Positions 6,764-16,447 of a stretch of 41,827 bases of DNA are shown piece after piece. The DNA lies in the NCBI GenBank assembly GCA_910578815.1, contig CAJTSE010000026.1, positions 1 to 41,827 of the forward strand. Reading direction: 5' to 3'. The notes under the pieces are model-generated. The model did no database searches, had not been told where the DNA came from, and saw only the letters and a list, made by a program, of their open reading frames with translations. Source of the stretch: an uncultured Acetatifactor sp. GTDB lineage: Bacteria; Bacillota; Clostridia; Lachnospirales; Lachnospiraceae. Made by a program: the position numbers and the translations under genes. How positions within the stretch are numbered: position 1 is the stretch's first letter; the number at the start of each line of letters is the position of its first letter.

Positions 6764-9700
6764 CTATGATTCGGTTACGACAACTGCATCCTCTTCTGCT
6801 TCCATCGTTTCCGTCTCCGCATCCGCCTCTAGCTCTTCCATTGTTTCCAATTCTTCCATTGTCTCCGGATCCGCCTCTTCTACGGCATCCAGCTCTTCAA
6901 AGGAAATGGTATCCACTTCATCCGTGCTCAGCCTTGTGTTGCGGTATCTCTTCATTCCCGTACCTACAGGAATCAGCTTACCGATAATAACATTCTCTTT
7001 CAGGCCGATCAAATTGTCTACCTTGCCCTTGATGGCTGCTTCCGTCAACACCTTTGTAGTCTCCTGGAAGGACGCTGCCGACAGGAAGGAATTAGTTGCC
7101 AGAGCTGCCTTCGTGATACCCAAAAGCACCTGTTTGCCATCGGCAGGCTCTTTTCCTTCCGCAATCAGACCCGCATTCATGTCTTCATATTCCAGAACAT
7201 CCACCAGCGTACCCGGCAGGAAGTCAGTATCACCGTTATTTTCAATGCGAACCTTTTTCAGCATCTGACGGACAATCACCTCAATGTGCTTATCGGCAAT
7301 GTCCACGCCCTGCAGACGATAAACCCTCTGCACCTCGCGAAGCATATAATCCTGTACGGAACGGATTCCCTTGATCTTTAACAGATCATGAGGATTTACG
7401 GAACCCTCCGTCAGCTCGTCACCGGCCTCCAGCACCTGTCCGTCCATAACCTTAATTCGGGAACCGTAAGGAATCAGGTATGCTTTTGATTCTCCGGTCT
7501 CGTCATTGTTAATAACTACTTCTCTCTTCTTCTTTGTATCCCTGATCTCCACCTTGCCGGCAAACTCTGCGATAATGGCAAGTCCCTTGGGCTTACGCGC
7601 CTCAAAAAGCTCTTCCACACGGGGAAGACCCTGGGTAATGTCGTCCCCGGCAACGCCGCCTGCATGGAATGTTCTCATGGTCAACTGTGTTCCGGGCTCG
7701 CCGATGGACTGCGCGGCAATAATACCTACTGCCTCACCCACCTGTACCGCTTCTCCGGTAGCCATATTTGCGCCATAGCATTTTGCGCAGATTCCCACAT
7801 GGGACCGGCAGGTCAAGATAGTTCTGATTTTCACTGCCTCCACAGGCTCGCCGGCTTCGTTTACGCCCACACTTAATATCCTTGCCGCACGGCTGGGAGT
7901 AATCATATGATTATGCTTTACAATCAGATTGCCGTCTTTATCATAAATATCCTCACAAGAATACCTTCCCGTAATCCTGTCCTTTAAGCTCTCGATGGTC
8001 TCTTTACCGTCCATAAAGGCCTTGACCACAATACCGGGAATTTCATCCTTCCCTTCACAGCAGTCTGTCTCACGGATGGAAAGTTCCTGAGATACGTCCA
8101 CCATTCGCCTGGTCAGATAACCGGAGTCCGCAGTACGCAGAGCGGTATCGGACAAGCCCTTACGAGCTCCATGAGCAGACACGAAGTATTCCAATACGTC
8201 CAGGCCTTCACGGAAATTAGATTTAATGGGCAGTTCGATGGTACGGCCGGTGGTATCTGCCATCAGTCCACGCATACCTGCCAGCTGCTTGATCTGCTGG
8301 TTGGATCCACGGGCGCCGGAGTCAGCCATCATAAAGATGTTATTATATTTGTCCAGCCCGGCCAGCAGCACGTCCGTCAGCTCCTTATCAGTCTCGTTCC
8401 AGGTCTCCACCACCGCACGGTAACGCTCTTCCTCGGTAATCAAGCCCCTCCGGAAGTTAGCCGCAATCTTATCAACCGTATCCTGCGCTTCTGCCAGCAG
8501 CTCGGCCTTCCGCTCCGGCACGGTCATATCCGAAATGGACACGGTCATGGCTGCTCTGGTGGAGTACTTATAGCCAATGGACTTCACGTCATCCAGCACC
8601 TCTGCCGTCTTAACGGCTCCATGGGTATTAATGACCTTCTCCAAAATCTGCTTCAGCTGCTTCTTGCCTACATGGAAGTCAACCTCCAGCTTCAGGAAAT
8701 CCTCTGGTTTTGTCCTGTCAACATAACCTAAATCCTGAGGAAGAATCTCATTAAAAATGAAACGTCCCAGGGTGGACTCCACATTCCCGGTAATCACCTC
8801 ACCGTCTGCATTCGTCTTACTTACACGGACATGAATCCTGGAATGCAGAGTACAAGACTTATTTTCATAGGCAAGTATCGCCTCGTTCACGCTCTTAAAG
8901 AACTTACCTTCGCCCACTGCTCCCGGCCTCTCCTGGGTCAGATAGTAAATGCCCAAGACCATATCCTGTGAGGGAACGGCCACGGGACCGCCGTCAGAAG
9001 GCTTTAACAGGTTATTGGGAGACAGCAGCAGGAAACGACACTCCGCCTGAGCCTCCACGGACAAGGGAAGGTGCACAGCCATCTGGTCACCGTCAAAGTC
9101 CGCGTTAAATGCGGTACACACCAGCGGATGCAGCTTAATTGCCTTACCCTCTACCAGAATGGGCTCAAATGCCTGAATGCCCAGTCTGTGCAGTGTCGGC
9201 GCACGGTTCAGCATCACAGGATGCTCTTTAATTACCTCTTCCAGCACATCCCATACTTGAGTGTCCATCTTATCCACAAGCTTCTTGGCATTCTTAATGT
9301 TCTGGCTGATCCCCTTTGCCACCAGCTCCTTCATCACAAAAGGCTTAAACAGCTCGATAGCCATCTCCTTGGGCAGGCCGCACTGATAGATTTTCAGTTC
9401 AGGCCCCACCACAATAACGGAACGTCCGGAATAGTCCACGCGCTTTCCCAGCAGATTCTGACGGAAACGTCCTGATTTACCCTTAAGCATATCGGAAAGG
9501 GACTTTAATGCCCTGTTGCCGGGGCCGGTGACGGGACGTCCTCTCCTGCCGTTGTCGATCAGTGCGTCTACGGCCTCCTGCAGCATTCTCTTCTCATTGC
9601 GGACAATGATGTCCGGAGCCCCCAGTTCCAGCAGTCTCTTCAGACGATTATTTCTGTTGATAATTCTTCTGTACAAATCGTTTAAGTCAGAGGTTGCAAA

Positions 9701-10468
9701 CCGTCCGCCGTCCAGCTGTACCATAGGGCGGATGTCGGGCGGGATTACAGGGATTACATCCATCACCATCCACTCCGGCCTGTTACCGGATTCACGGAAT
9801 GCTTCCACAACCTCAAGTCTCTTGATAATACGGGCCCGCTTCTGGCCGGAGGATTCCTTCAACCCCGTTTTCAGCTCCACTGCCTCGGTTTCCAGGTCAA
9901 TGGCCTGCAGCAGCTCCTTGATGGCCTCTGCGCCCATACCCACGCGAAACCTGTTCCCATAATTCTCTCTTGCATCCTGATACTCCTTCTCGGAAAGGAT
10001 CTGCTTGTATTCAAGCCCGCTCTCTCCGGGATCCAATACAATATAAGATGCAAAATATAATACCTTTTCCAGCACTCTGGGAGATAAATCCAAAATCAAT
10101 CCCATACGGCTGGGGATGCCCTTAAAATACCAGATATGGGATACGGGAGCAGCAAGTTCAATATGTCCCATACGCTCTCTGCGGACACTTGATTTTGTTA
10201 CTTCAACGCCGCATCGGTCACAGACAACGCCCTTATATCTGATTTTCTTATATTTACCGCAATGACATTCCCAGTCCTTACTGGGTCCGAAAATCTTTTC
10301 ACAAAACAGGCCGTCCCTTTCGGGCTTCAATGTCCTGTAATTGATCGTCTCCGGCTTCATTACCTCGCCGTGGGACCATTCGCGAATCTTTTCCGGTGAA
10401 GCCAGGCCGATCTTTATTGCATCAAACGTCATAGGCTGATAGGCTGTTTCATTTTTAACTTCTGGCAT
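6764..10468 (-). CDS. rpoC: RNA polymerase subunit beta'
   Basis: This is the catalytic subunit of RNA polymerase. The 1234-residue protein has the N-terminal zinc site (CHCGKYKK...CDRCG, about 69-88), the Mg-binding NADFDGDQMAVH near residue 460, and the second zinc site (CRSHVGICAKC) near 870. It ends in a very acidic tail with repeated ETMEEL segments. The ATG has AAGGGAG upstream. The gap to rpoB is 37 nt, so both are on one transcript. Confidence 0.99.
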   Translation of the reverse strand: MPEVKNETAYQPMTFDAIKIGLASPEKIREWSHGEVMKPETINYRTLKPERDGLFCEKIFGPSKDWECHCGKYKKIRYKGVVCDRCGVEVTKSSVRRERMGHIELAAPVSHIWYFKGIPSRMGLILDLSPRVLEKVLYFASYIVLDPGESGLEYKQILSEKEYQDARENYGNRFRVGMGAEAIKELLQAIDLETEAVELKTGLKESSGQKRARIIKRLEVVEAFRESGNRPEWMVMDVIPVIPPDIRPMVQLDGGRFATSDLNDLYRRIINRNNRLKRLLELGAPDIIVRNEKRMLQEAVDALIDNGRRGRPVTGPGNRALKSLSDMLKGKSGRFRQNLLGKRVDYSGRSVIVVGPELKIYQCGLPKEMAIELFKPFVMKELVAKGISQNIKNAKKLVDKMDTQVWDVLEEVIKEHPVMLNRAPTLHRLGIQAFEPILVEGKAIKLHPLVCTAFNADFDGDQMAVHLPLSVEAQAECRFLLLSPNNLLKPSDGGPVAVPSQDMVLGIYYLTQERPGAVGEGKFFKSVNEAILAYENKSCTLHSRIHVRVSKTNADGEVITGNVESTLGRFIFNEILPQDLGYVDRTKPEDFLKLEVDFHVGKKQLKQILEKVINTHGAVKTAEVLDDVKSIGYKYSTRAAMTVSISDMTVPERKAELLAEAQDTVDKIAANFRRGLITEEERYRAVVETWNETDKELTDVLLAGLDKYNNIFMMADSGARGSNQQIKQLAGMRGLMADTTGRTIELPIKSNFREGLDVLEYFVSAHGARKGLSDTALRTADSGYLTRRMVDVSQELSIRETDCCEGKDEIPGIVVKAFMDGKETIESLKDRITGRYSCEDIYDKDGNLIVKHNHMITPSRAARILSVGVNEAGEPVEAVKIRTILTCRSHVGICAKCYGANMATGEAVQVGEAVGIIAAQSIGEPGTQLTMRTFHAGGVAGDDITQGLPRVEELFEARKPKGLAIIAEFAGKVEIRDTKKKREVVINNDETGESKAYLIPYGSRIKVMDGQVLEAGDELTEGSVNPHDLLKIKGIRSVQDYMLREVQRVYRLQGVDIADKHIEVIVRQMLKKVRIENNGDTDFLPGTLVDVLEYEDMNAGLIAEGKEPADGKQVLLGITKAALATNSFLSAASFQETTKVLTEAAIKGKVDNLIGLKENVIIGKLIPVGTGMKRYRNTRLSTDEVDTISFEELDAVEEADPETMEELETMEELEADAETETMEAEEDAVVVTES

Positions 10469-10505
10469 GAATGGTACTCCCTTCTAAGCTATTAGCATAT
10501 TTATT

Positions 10506-13500
10506 TCACACGAAGTCTTCGTCTCCCTCAAATTCCGCTTCTTCGGAATCAAATTCTTCGTCGTCAAAGCTGTCATCGTCAGAGCTGATCAGTTCACCAC
10601 TTTCATCATCAAACTCCTGCGCCTGATAGCCCATCCTGCCAAGAGAACCGTTGTCATAATCATCCTCAAACTTCCGGTCTCCCTCCATCTCGTAGCGATA
10701 ATCCGTATCACCGTAGTCGATGGTCTCCATAATCTCGACTTCGCTCTGATCATCACGAAGCACTCTCACATCCAGTCCAAGAGCCTGAAGCTCCTTTAAT
10801 AGAACTTTAAAGGATTCAGGGATACCGGGCTCCGGGATATTGTCTCCCTTAATGATGGCTTCATAGGTCTTCACGCGGCCCACCACATCATCGGACTTCA
10901 CGGTCAGAATCTCCTGCAGTGTGTAGGATGCGCCATATGCCTCCAGCGCCCATACTTCCATCTCTCCGAATCGCTGTCCGCCGAACTGTGCCTTGCCGCC
11001 CAAGGGCTGCTGGGTTACCAAGCTGTACGGGCCGGTAGAGCGGGCATGAATCTTATCGTCCACCAAATGATGCAGCTTTAAATAGTGCATGTGGCCAATG
11101 GTAACGGGACTGTCAAAGTATTCGCCGGTACGCCCGTCCCGCAGACGGACCTTTCCGTCCCTGGAAATGGTTACACCCTTCCAGACACCTCTCTGGTCTC
11201 TGTTATTCTCCAAATACTGCATTACCTCCGGAAGCAGCTCTTCACTGTGGAGACTCTCAAAGGTCTCTCCGGACCACTCTCTGCCGTCCGCCGTGGTATT
11301 CTTATCCTCAGCCTTCCATTCCTTTGCCTCTGCGGCATTAAAGGGAAGATTTACATAATCGTTTGCCAGCTCCAGAGTGTCCATAATATCGGTCTCGTTT
11401 GCACCGTCAAACACCGGCGTGGAAACGTTAAAGCCAAGGGCCCTTGCCGCCAGGGACAGATGAATTTCCAATACCTGTCCGATATTCATACGCGAAGGCA
11501 CGCCCAGCGGATTTAACACAATGTCCAGCGGCCTGCCGTTAGGCAGGTAAGGCATATCCTCCACCGGCAGCACCCTGGAAACCACACCCTTGTTGCCGTG
11601 GCGTCCTGCCATCTTGTCGCCCACGGAAATCTTTCTCTTTTGTGCAATATAGATACGGACTGCCATGTTCACGCCGGGAGACAACTCGTCGCAGTTCTCT
11701 CTGGTAAACACCTTGGCATCCACTACAATACCATACTCGCCATGAGGCACCTTCAGGGAAGTATCTCTGACCTCTCTGGCCTTCTCGCCGAAAATTGCTC
11801 TCAGCAGTCGTTCTTCCGCCGTCAGCTCCGTTTCTCCCTTAGGGGTCACCTTCCCCACCAGAATATCTCCGGCGCGGACCTCCGCACCGATGCGGATGAT
11901 GCCTCTATCGTCCAGATCCTTTAAAGCGTCATCACCCACGCCGGGAACGTCTCTGGTAATCTCTTCGGGTCCCAGCTTGGTATCACGGGCTTCTGCCTCG
12001 TATTCCTCAATGTGTACGGATGTGTATACATCCTCCTGTACCAGTCTTTCGCTCAAAAGAACGGCATCCTCGTAGTTATAACCCTCCCAGGTCATGAAAC
12101 CAATCAGCGGATTCTTTCCCAGGGCAAGCTCTCCCTTGGCAGTAGAAGGTCCATCCGCAATCACCTGACCCTCGGCCACATGATCCCCCTTAAAGACAAT
12201 GGGCTTCTGATTATAACAGTTGGATTGGTTGGAACGGGAGAATTTCGTCAGCCGAAATTCTGCCTTCTCACCGTCGTCATATGTGATTCTGATCAGATTG
12301 GAGGAAACATAGTCCACCGTACCTGCTTTCTTTGCAAGAATACACATGCCGGAGTCCGTAGCGGTCTTGGGCTCCATGCCTGTACCTACCACGGGAGCCT
12401 CCGTCGTCAAAAGAGGCACTGCCTGACGCTGCATGTTGGAGCCCATCAGCGCACGGTTTGCGTCGTCATTCTGCAGAAAGGGAATCAATGCCGTAGCCAC
12501 GGAGAACACCATTCTGGGTGACACGTCCATATAGTCAAACACGGAACGGGGATACTCCGAGGTCTCATCCCTGTAACGTCCGGACACGGTGTTACGGACA
12601 AAATGCCCCTCTGCATCCAGGGCCTCGCTGGCCTGAGCCACATGATAATTATCCTCTTCGTCCGCGGTCATATAAACCACCTCGTCTGTGACCACCGGAT
12701 TCTGTGGATCTGTTTTGTCAATCTTTCTGTAGGGCGCCTCCACAAAGCCGTACTCATTGATATGAGCATAGCTGGCAAGGGAGTTGATCAAACCGATATT
12801 GGGACCCTCAGGAGTCTCGATGGGACACATTCTCCCGTAATGGGAATAATGCACGTCACGGACCTCAAATCCCGCACGATCTCTGGAAAGACCGCCGGGC
12901 CCCAGTGCAGACAGACGCCTCTTGTGCGTGATTTCCGCAAGAGGATTGTTCTGATCCATAAACTGTGACAGCTGGGATGAGCCGAAAAACTCCTTCACCG
13001 CAGCGGTAACCGGCTTAATATTGATCAGGGACTGGGGAGATATATCATCCGTGTCATGGGTTGTCATCCGCTCCCTGACCACCCTCTCCATCCTGGATAA
13101 ACCAATGCGGTACTGATTCTGCAGCAGCTCGCCCACCGAGCGGATCCGCCTGTTGCCCAGATGATCTATATCATCATCATTACCCAGACCATACTCAAGA
13201 TGAATGTTATAATTGATAGACGCAATAATATCTTCCTTGGTTATATGCTTGGGAACCAGCTCATGTACGTTTTTCTTAATGGCTTCTGCAAGCTTCTCCG
13301 GATTTGAACCAAACTCATCCAGAATCTGCTTCAGCACAGGATAATAAACCTTCTCATGGATGCCGAAATCCTTGGGATCACAATCCACATAGGCAGTTAA
13401 ATCTACCATCATATTGGAAAGGACCTTTACATTTCTCTCTTCCGTCTGTACATACACAAAAGGTACTGCCGCATTCTGGATGGTATCAGCCAGCTCAATG

Positions 13501-14444
13501 CTCACTTTATCGCCGGCTGCCGCCAGCACCTCACCCGTAGCAGGATCCACCACATCCGCAGCCAGAATCTGATTCCTGATTCTGTTTCTGAATGCCAGCT
13601 TCTTGTTAAACTTATATCTTCCTACCTTCGCCAGATCATATCTGCGCGGGTCAAAAAACATTGCATTTATCAGGCTTTCGGCACTCTCCACGCTTAAGGG
13701 CTCACCGGGGCGGATCTTTTTATACAGCTCTAACAGACCCTCCTGATAATTCTCGGCGGTGTCCTTTGAAAAACTTGCCTCTATCTTCGGCTCGTCGCCG
13801 AATACTTCACGAATTTCGTCATTGGTGCCAATACCCAGTGCACGAACAAGCACGGTTACAGGAACCTTACGTGTTCTGTCCACACGCACGTAAAACACAT
13901 CGTTGGAGTCCGTCTCATACTCCAGCCATGCACCTCTGTTAGGAATCACCGTACAGGAAAACAGCCTCTTGCCCAGCTTGTCATGACTGATGGCATAATA
14001 GATACCGGGAGAGCGAACCAGCTGGCTTACGATAACACGCTCTGCGCCGTTGATCACAAAAGTGCCTGTCTCCGTCATCAGGGGAAGATCGCCCATGAAA
14101 ATTTTATGTTCACTGATTTCTTCTTTCTCTTTGTTGTATAAGCGGACGGTAACCGTCAAGGGCGCCGCATAAGTGGCGTCTCTTTCTTTACACTCTTCAA
14201 TAGAATATTTAACGTCATCCCTGCAGAGTTCAAAATCCACAAACTCCAGACTTAATGAGCCGCTGTAATCAGCGATAGGAGAAATATCGTCGAAGACCTC
14301 GCGCAATCCTTCGTCAAGGAACCACTGATAGGAGTCCTTCTGGACTTCGATCAGGTTCGGCATCTCCAGAACCTCTTTCTGTCTCGCATAACTCATACGC
14401 ATAACCTTGGAACCGGCTACCGGACGTATTCTGTTTTTTTCCAT
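10506..14444 (-). CDS. rpoB: RNA polymerase subunit beta
   Basis: This is the second large RNA polymerase subunit and the target of rifampicin. The start is set at ATG 14442-14444 (MEKNRIRPV), preceded by GGGGTGAAG; this gives 1312 residues. Eighteen upstream codons are open but not conserved. The rifampicin region reads SSQLSQFMDQNNPL and THKRRLSALGPGGL, the sensitive type. The C-terminus is extended and acidic. It has its own promoter 70-100 nt upstream. Confidence 0.99.
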   Translation of the reverse strand: MEKNRIRPVAGSKVMRMSYARQKEVLEMPNLIEVQKDSYQWFLDEGLREVFDDISPIADYSGSLSLEFVDFELCRDDVKYSIEECKERDATYAAPLTVTVRLYNKEKEEISEHKIFMGDLPLMTETGTFVINGAERVIVSQLVRSPGIYYAISHDKLGKRLFSCTVIPNRGAWLEYETDSNDVFYVRVDRTRKVPVTVLVRALGIGTNDEIREVFGDEPKIEASFSKDTAENYQEGLLELYKKIRPGEPLSVESAESLINAMFFDPRRYDLAKVGRYKFNKKLAFRNRIRNQILAADVVDPATGEVLAAAGDKVSIELADTIQNAAVPFVYVQTEERNVKVLSNMMVDLTAYVDCDPKDFGIHEKVYYPVLKQILDEFGSNPEKLAEAIKKNVHELVPKHITKEDIIASINYNIHLEYGLGNDDDIDHLGNRRIRSVGELLQNQYRIGLSRMERVVRERMTTHDTDDISPQSLINIKPVTAAVKEFFGSSQLSQFMDQNNPLAEITHKRRLSALGPGGLSRDRAGFEVRDVHYSHYGRMCPIETPEGPNIGLINSLASYAHINEYGFVEAPYRKIDKTDPQNPVVTDEVVYMTADEEDNYHVAQASEALDAEGHFVRNTVSGRYRDETSEYPRSVFDYMDVSPRMVFSVATALIPFLQNDDANRALMGSNMQRQAVPLLTTEAPVVGTGMEPKTATDSGMCILAKKAGTVDYVSSNLIRITYDDGEKAEFRLTKFSRSNQSNCYNQKPIVFKGDHVAEGQVIADGPSTAKGELALGKNPLIGFMTWEGYNYEDAVLLSERLVQEDVYTSVHIEEYEAEARDTKLGPEEITRDVPGVGDDALKDLDDRGIIRIGAEVRAGDILVGKVTPKGETELTAEERLLRAIFGEKAREVRDTSLKVPHGEYGIVVDAKVFTRENCDELSPGVNMAVRIYIAQKRKISVGDKMAGRHGNKGVVSRVLPVEDMPYLPNGRPLDIVLNPLGVPSRMNIGQVLEIHLSLAARALGFNVSTPVFDGANETDIMDTLELANDYVNLPFNAAEAKEWKAEDKNTTADGREWSGETFESLHSEELLPEVMQYLENNRDQRGVWKGVTISRDGKVRLRDGRTGEYFDSPVTIGHMHYLKLHHLVDDKIHARSTGPYSLVTQQPLGGKAQFGGQRFGEMEVWALEAYGASYTLQEILTVKSDDVVGRVKTYEAIIKGDNIPEPGIPESFKVLLKELQALGLDVRVLRDDQSEVEIMETIDYGDTDYRYEMEGDRKFEDDYDNGSLGRMGYQAQEFDDESGELISSDDDSFDDEEFDSEEAEFEGDEDFV

Positions 14445-14513
14445 TGACACTTCACCCCGTTCTTTCTTTTCTGCCGCCAAAAAGGCATAGCTCTGCACAA
14501 TAGTGCATCGTCT

Positions 14514-14542
14514 ATAATATCACAAACTTGTCAACGGGTCAA
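14514..14542 (-). promoter_or_regulatory. Sigma-A promoter of rpoBC
   Basis: On the minus strand: TTGACC (14537-14542), 17-bp spacer, TATTAT (14514-14519). The start point would lie about 60 nt before the rpoB ATG, downstream of the rplL terminator. Confidence 0.8.
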
Positions 14543-14589
14543 GCAAAATTTGTAAGGGATTCCGTAATTCCGTAATCAGTTCGGCCTCC

Positions 14590-14660
14590 AATAAATTGAC
14601 GGTGCCAGCCGTCTGTCACCTGTTTATCGGTTGCGGAAGGTCTAAACTGTTACGATAAAC
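14590..14660 (-). repeat. Short relative of the 16040-16293 repeat
   Basis: This stretch contains GGTGCCAGCC followed by GTCTGTCACC (an imperfect palindrome), then TAAACTGTTAC GATAAA. The same words appear in the same order in the larger element (GTGCCAGCC, GACTGTCAC, GAACTGTTAC, CGATAAA), but the 160-bp interior and the left terminal repeat are missing. It lies between the rplL terminator and the rpoB promoter. Confidence 0.6.
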
Positions 14661-14662
14661 CC

Positions 14663-14702
14663 AAAAAGATACGGCTCCACATGCGAACATGGGAACCGTA
14701 TC
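14663..14702 (-). terminator. Terminator/attenuator between rplL and rpoB
   Basis: On the minus strand, a long hairpin with a TTCG loop (14668-14702; outer arms GATACGG/CCGTATC) is followed by five T (14663-14667). A partial terminator at this place tunes rpoBC relative to rplJL in many bacteria. Confidence 0.9.
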
Positions 14703-14737
14703 CTGTAAGTCTTTTTCGTTTCGAGATGTATGCCGGA

Positions 14738-15115
14738 TTACTTCAGAGTAACCTTTGCTCCAACTTCCTCAAGCTTCTTCTTAAGCTCTTCAGCCTCTTC
14801 CTTAGAAGCGCCTTCCTTTACAACCTTGGGAGCGCCGTCTACCAGATCCTTAGCTTCCTTCAGGCCAAGGCCGGTAACTTCACGTACCACCTTGATAACC
14901 TTAACCTTCTCTGCGCCAACCTCCGTCAGCTCTACGTCAAATTCGGTCTTCTCTTCTGCCTCAGCGCCTGCTGCGGGACCTGCTGCCGCAACCACAACAC
15001 CTGCTGCTGCAGATACGCCGAACTCTTCCTCACAAGCCTTTACAAGGTCATTCAACTCTAATACGGTCAACTCTTTGATCGCATCAATCAGTTCCTGAGC
15101 TGTTAATTTAGCCAT
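14738..15115 (-). CDS. rplL: 50S ribosomal protein L7/L12
   Basis: L7/L12 forms the flexible ribosomal stalk that recruits translation GTPases. The start ATG 15113-15115 (MAKLTAQELID) has GGAGG nine nt upstream and gives 125 residues; an open extension of eight codons is ignored. It has an N-terminal dimerisation helix, an Ala/Gly-rich hinge (about 35-55) and a C-terminal GTPase-binding domain (VKVIKVVREVTGLGLKEAK). It lies 47 nt after rplJ. Confidence 0.99.
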   Translation of the reverse strand: MAKLTAQELIDAIKELTVLELNDLVKACEEEFGVSAAAGVVVAAAGPAAGAEAEEKTEFDVELTEVGAEKVKVIKVVREVTGLGLKEAKDLVDGAPKVVKEGASKEEAEELKKKLEEVGAKVTLK

Positions 15116-15162
15116 TTTATTTTCCTCCATTTGATTCATTGTTATTATTGTTTCAATTTCAA

Positions 15163-15732
15163 CTATTCCGCTGTGGGTGCTTCTGCCTCAGCGTCTGCAG
15201 TTGTTTCTGCCGCCTCTTCAGCAGGCGCAGATGCCTCTGCTGCGGAAGCACCGCCTTTCTCGGCCAGCTGATTCATGACACGAGCAAAGTTGGTGATGGG
15301 GCTCTGCATGCTGCCAAGCAATCTGGAAATCAGCACGTCTCTGGAAGGAATGCTTGCGATGGAAGCAATTCCCTTCGCATCATACACGGTGCCTTCCACC
15401 ACGCCGGCCTTGATCTCCAGCTTATCCGCCTTCTTCGCAAACTCGGCCAGCAGCCTTGCAGGCGCCGTTGCGTCGTCTGCCGAAATTGCCACTGCGCTGG
15501 GTCCCTCCAGATACTGGGTCAGGCCTTCAAATGCAGTGTCCTTAAAAGCACGAGTCATAAAGGTATTCTTATACACTTTATAAACGACTCCCGCCTCACG
15601 CAGGCTCTTGCGAAGCTGCGTATCCTGCTCAACGGTCAGTCCGCGGTAATCAACCAGAACAACAGACTGGGCATCCTTGATGCTGGCTGAAATTTCCTCT
15701 ACGATGGGCTGTTTTAATTCAACCTTTGCCAT
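15163..15732 (-). CDS. rplJ: 50S ribosomal protein L10
   Basis: L10 is the base of the ribosomal stalk; it binds 23S rRNA and several L7/L12 dimers. The 189-residue protein is somewhat long because of an Ala/Glu-rich C-terminal tail (EASAPAEEAAETTADAEAEA). The ATG follows AAGGAGG. The L10-L12 complex is known to bind the leader of its own mRNA; that leader is recognisable at about 15843-15970, followed by an attenuator. Confidence 0.99.
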   Translation of the reverse strand: MAKVELKQPIVEEISASIKDAQSVVLVDYRGLTVEQDTQLRKSLREAGVVYKVYKNTFMTRAFKDTAFEGLTQYLEGPSAVAISADDATAPARLLAEFAKKADKLEIKAGVVEGTVYDAKGIASIASIPSRDVLISRLLGSMQSPITNFARVMNQLAEKGGASAAEASAPAEEAAETTADAEAEAPTAE

Positions 15733-15795
15733 TTTTTTACCTCCTTATAGAATTGTGTGGGGATATTCCCCTGCCGAAAGGAGTTTTCTATTAAG

Positions 15796-15822
15796 AAAAA
15801 AACCTTCCCTAAGACAGGAAGG
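15796..15822 (-). terminator. Attenuator terminator in the rplJ leader
   Basis: On the minus strand a CCTTCCTG...GGGAAGG hairpin (15803-15822) is followed by seven T (15796-15802), 64 nt before the rplJ start. It is the terminator expected after an L10 leader. Confidence 0.88.
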
Positions 15823-15842
15823 TAAAAAGTCTTGGTAAAAAC

Positions 15843-15972
15843 TCTTTCCTCGGTAGGCGTTCTTCTGAACTTATCCCGCGGCACCCCGTCCATGGGGCAG
15901 CCTCATCCTTGAGATATCCTCATCCATGAGGCACTCTTATGGGACCTACTGTCTTCGGCTTTTGTCTTACGA
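15843..15972 (-). ncRNA. L10 leader, ribosomal protein autoregulatory RNA
   Basis: The minus-strand transcript from the promoter at 15981-16009 carries the elements typical of Bacillota L10 leaders. These are a first stem ending in CCGAAGACAGTAGGT, a series of GAGG/CATGG hairpins, and a distal GCCTACCGAGGAAAG that pairs back. The attenuator follows. When L10-(L12)n binds, the terminator forms and rplJL falls. Boundaries are approximate; a covariance-model search would fix them. Confidence 0.85.
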
Positions 15973-15980
15973 CATTGGAC

Positions 15981-16009
15981 AGAATAACACATTCCCTTTT
16001 CCCTGTCAA
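15981..16009 (-). promoter_or_regulatory. Sigma-A promoter of rplJL
   Basis: On the minus strand: TTGACA (16004-16009), 17-bp spacer, TATTCT (15981-15986). It starts the L10 leader and makes rplJL independent of the interrupted rplKA transcript. The MITE-like element ends only about 23 bp upstream of the -35 box. Confidence 0.88.
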
Positions 16010-16031
16010 GTCCTCATCCACAAAAAAACGC

Positions 16032-16301
16032 CGATAAATGTAACAGTTCATCCCCAGCAGCCTGACAGTGCCAGCCACCCATTATTCTCATTCGGACACG
16101 CTTTCGCTTGGGGCTCGACGCAGCGTGTACATAGCAAGCAAAGAACGCTTGCTTAAAAGCACAGTACGCTTGCTTTCGTTCCGACAAGCATAAAGAGTGC
16201 GAAGCACTCTTTGCACAGTCCTCATTTAGAACAATGGGCGACTGTCACGTGTTATCTGCTTACGGGATGCTTACGGGAGGGATGAACTGTTACCGATAAA
16301 T
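16032..16301. mobile_element. MITE-like element with 15-bp inverted ends and 8-bp direct flanks
   Basis: Perfect 15-bp terminal inverted repeats (GTAACAGTTCATCCC, 16040-16054; its complement 16279-16293) bound 254 bp without a gene. Identical CGATAAAT octamers lie directly outside (16032-16039 and 16294-16301), as expected of a target duplication. The interior is full of stems, including a perfect 9-bp hairpin with a GAA loop (16192-16212) and repeated CGCTTGC words. No transposase is present. A shorter relative is at 14590-14660. Conserved GATAAA next to the end in both copies leaves some doubt that the octamer is a true target duplication. Confidence 0.72.
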
Positions 16302-16327
16302 AGATGGTGCAATGGCCGCAATCATGA

Positions 16328-16333
16328 TATAAT
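16328..16333 (+). promoter_or_regulatory. Extended -10 promoter for the membrane protein gene
   Basis: TGA-TATAAT with a poor -35 (TGGTGC at 17 bp). It lies 27 bp beyond the right flank of the MITE-like element and 115 nt before the ATG of the plus-strand membrane protein gene. Confidence 0.5.
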
Positions 16334-16447
16334 CGGACAAAGGACAGAATATCCGCATAAAAGCGCGGGTTTGCGAGTCTTGCTGATATAGCCGCAAAGG
16401 AAAAACAAGTGCAAAAGGAAAACCACCCCTTCACAGGAGCCGCCCAT

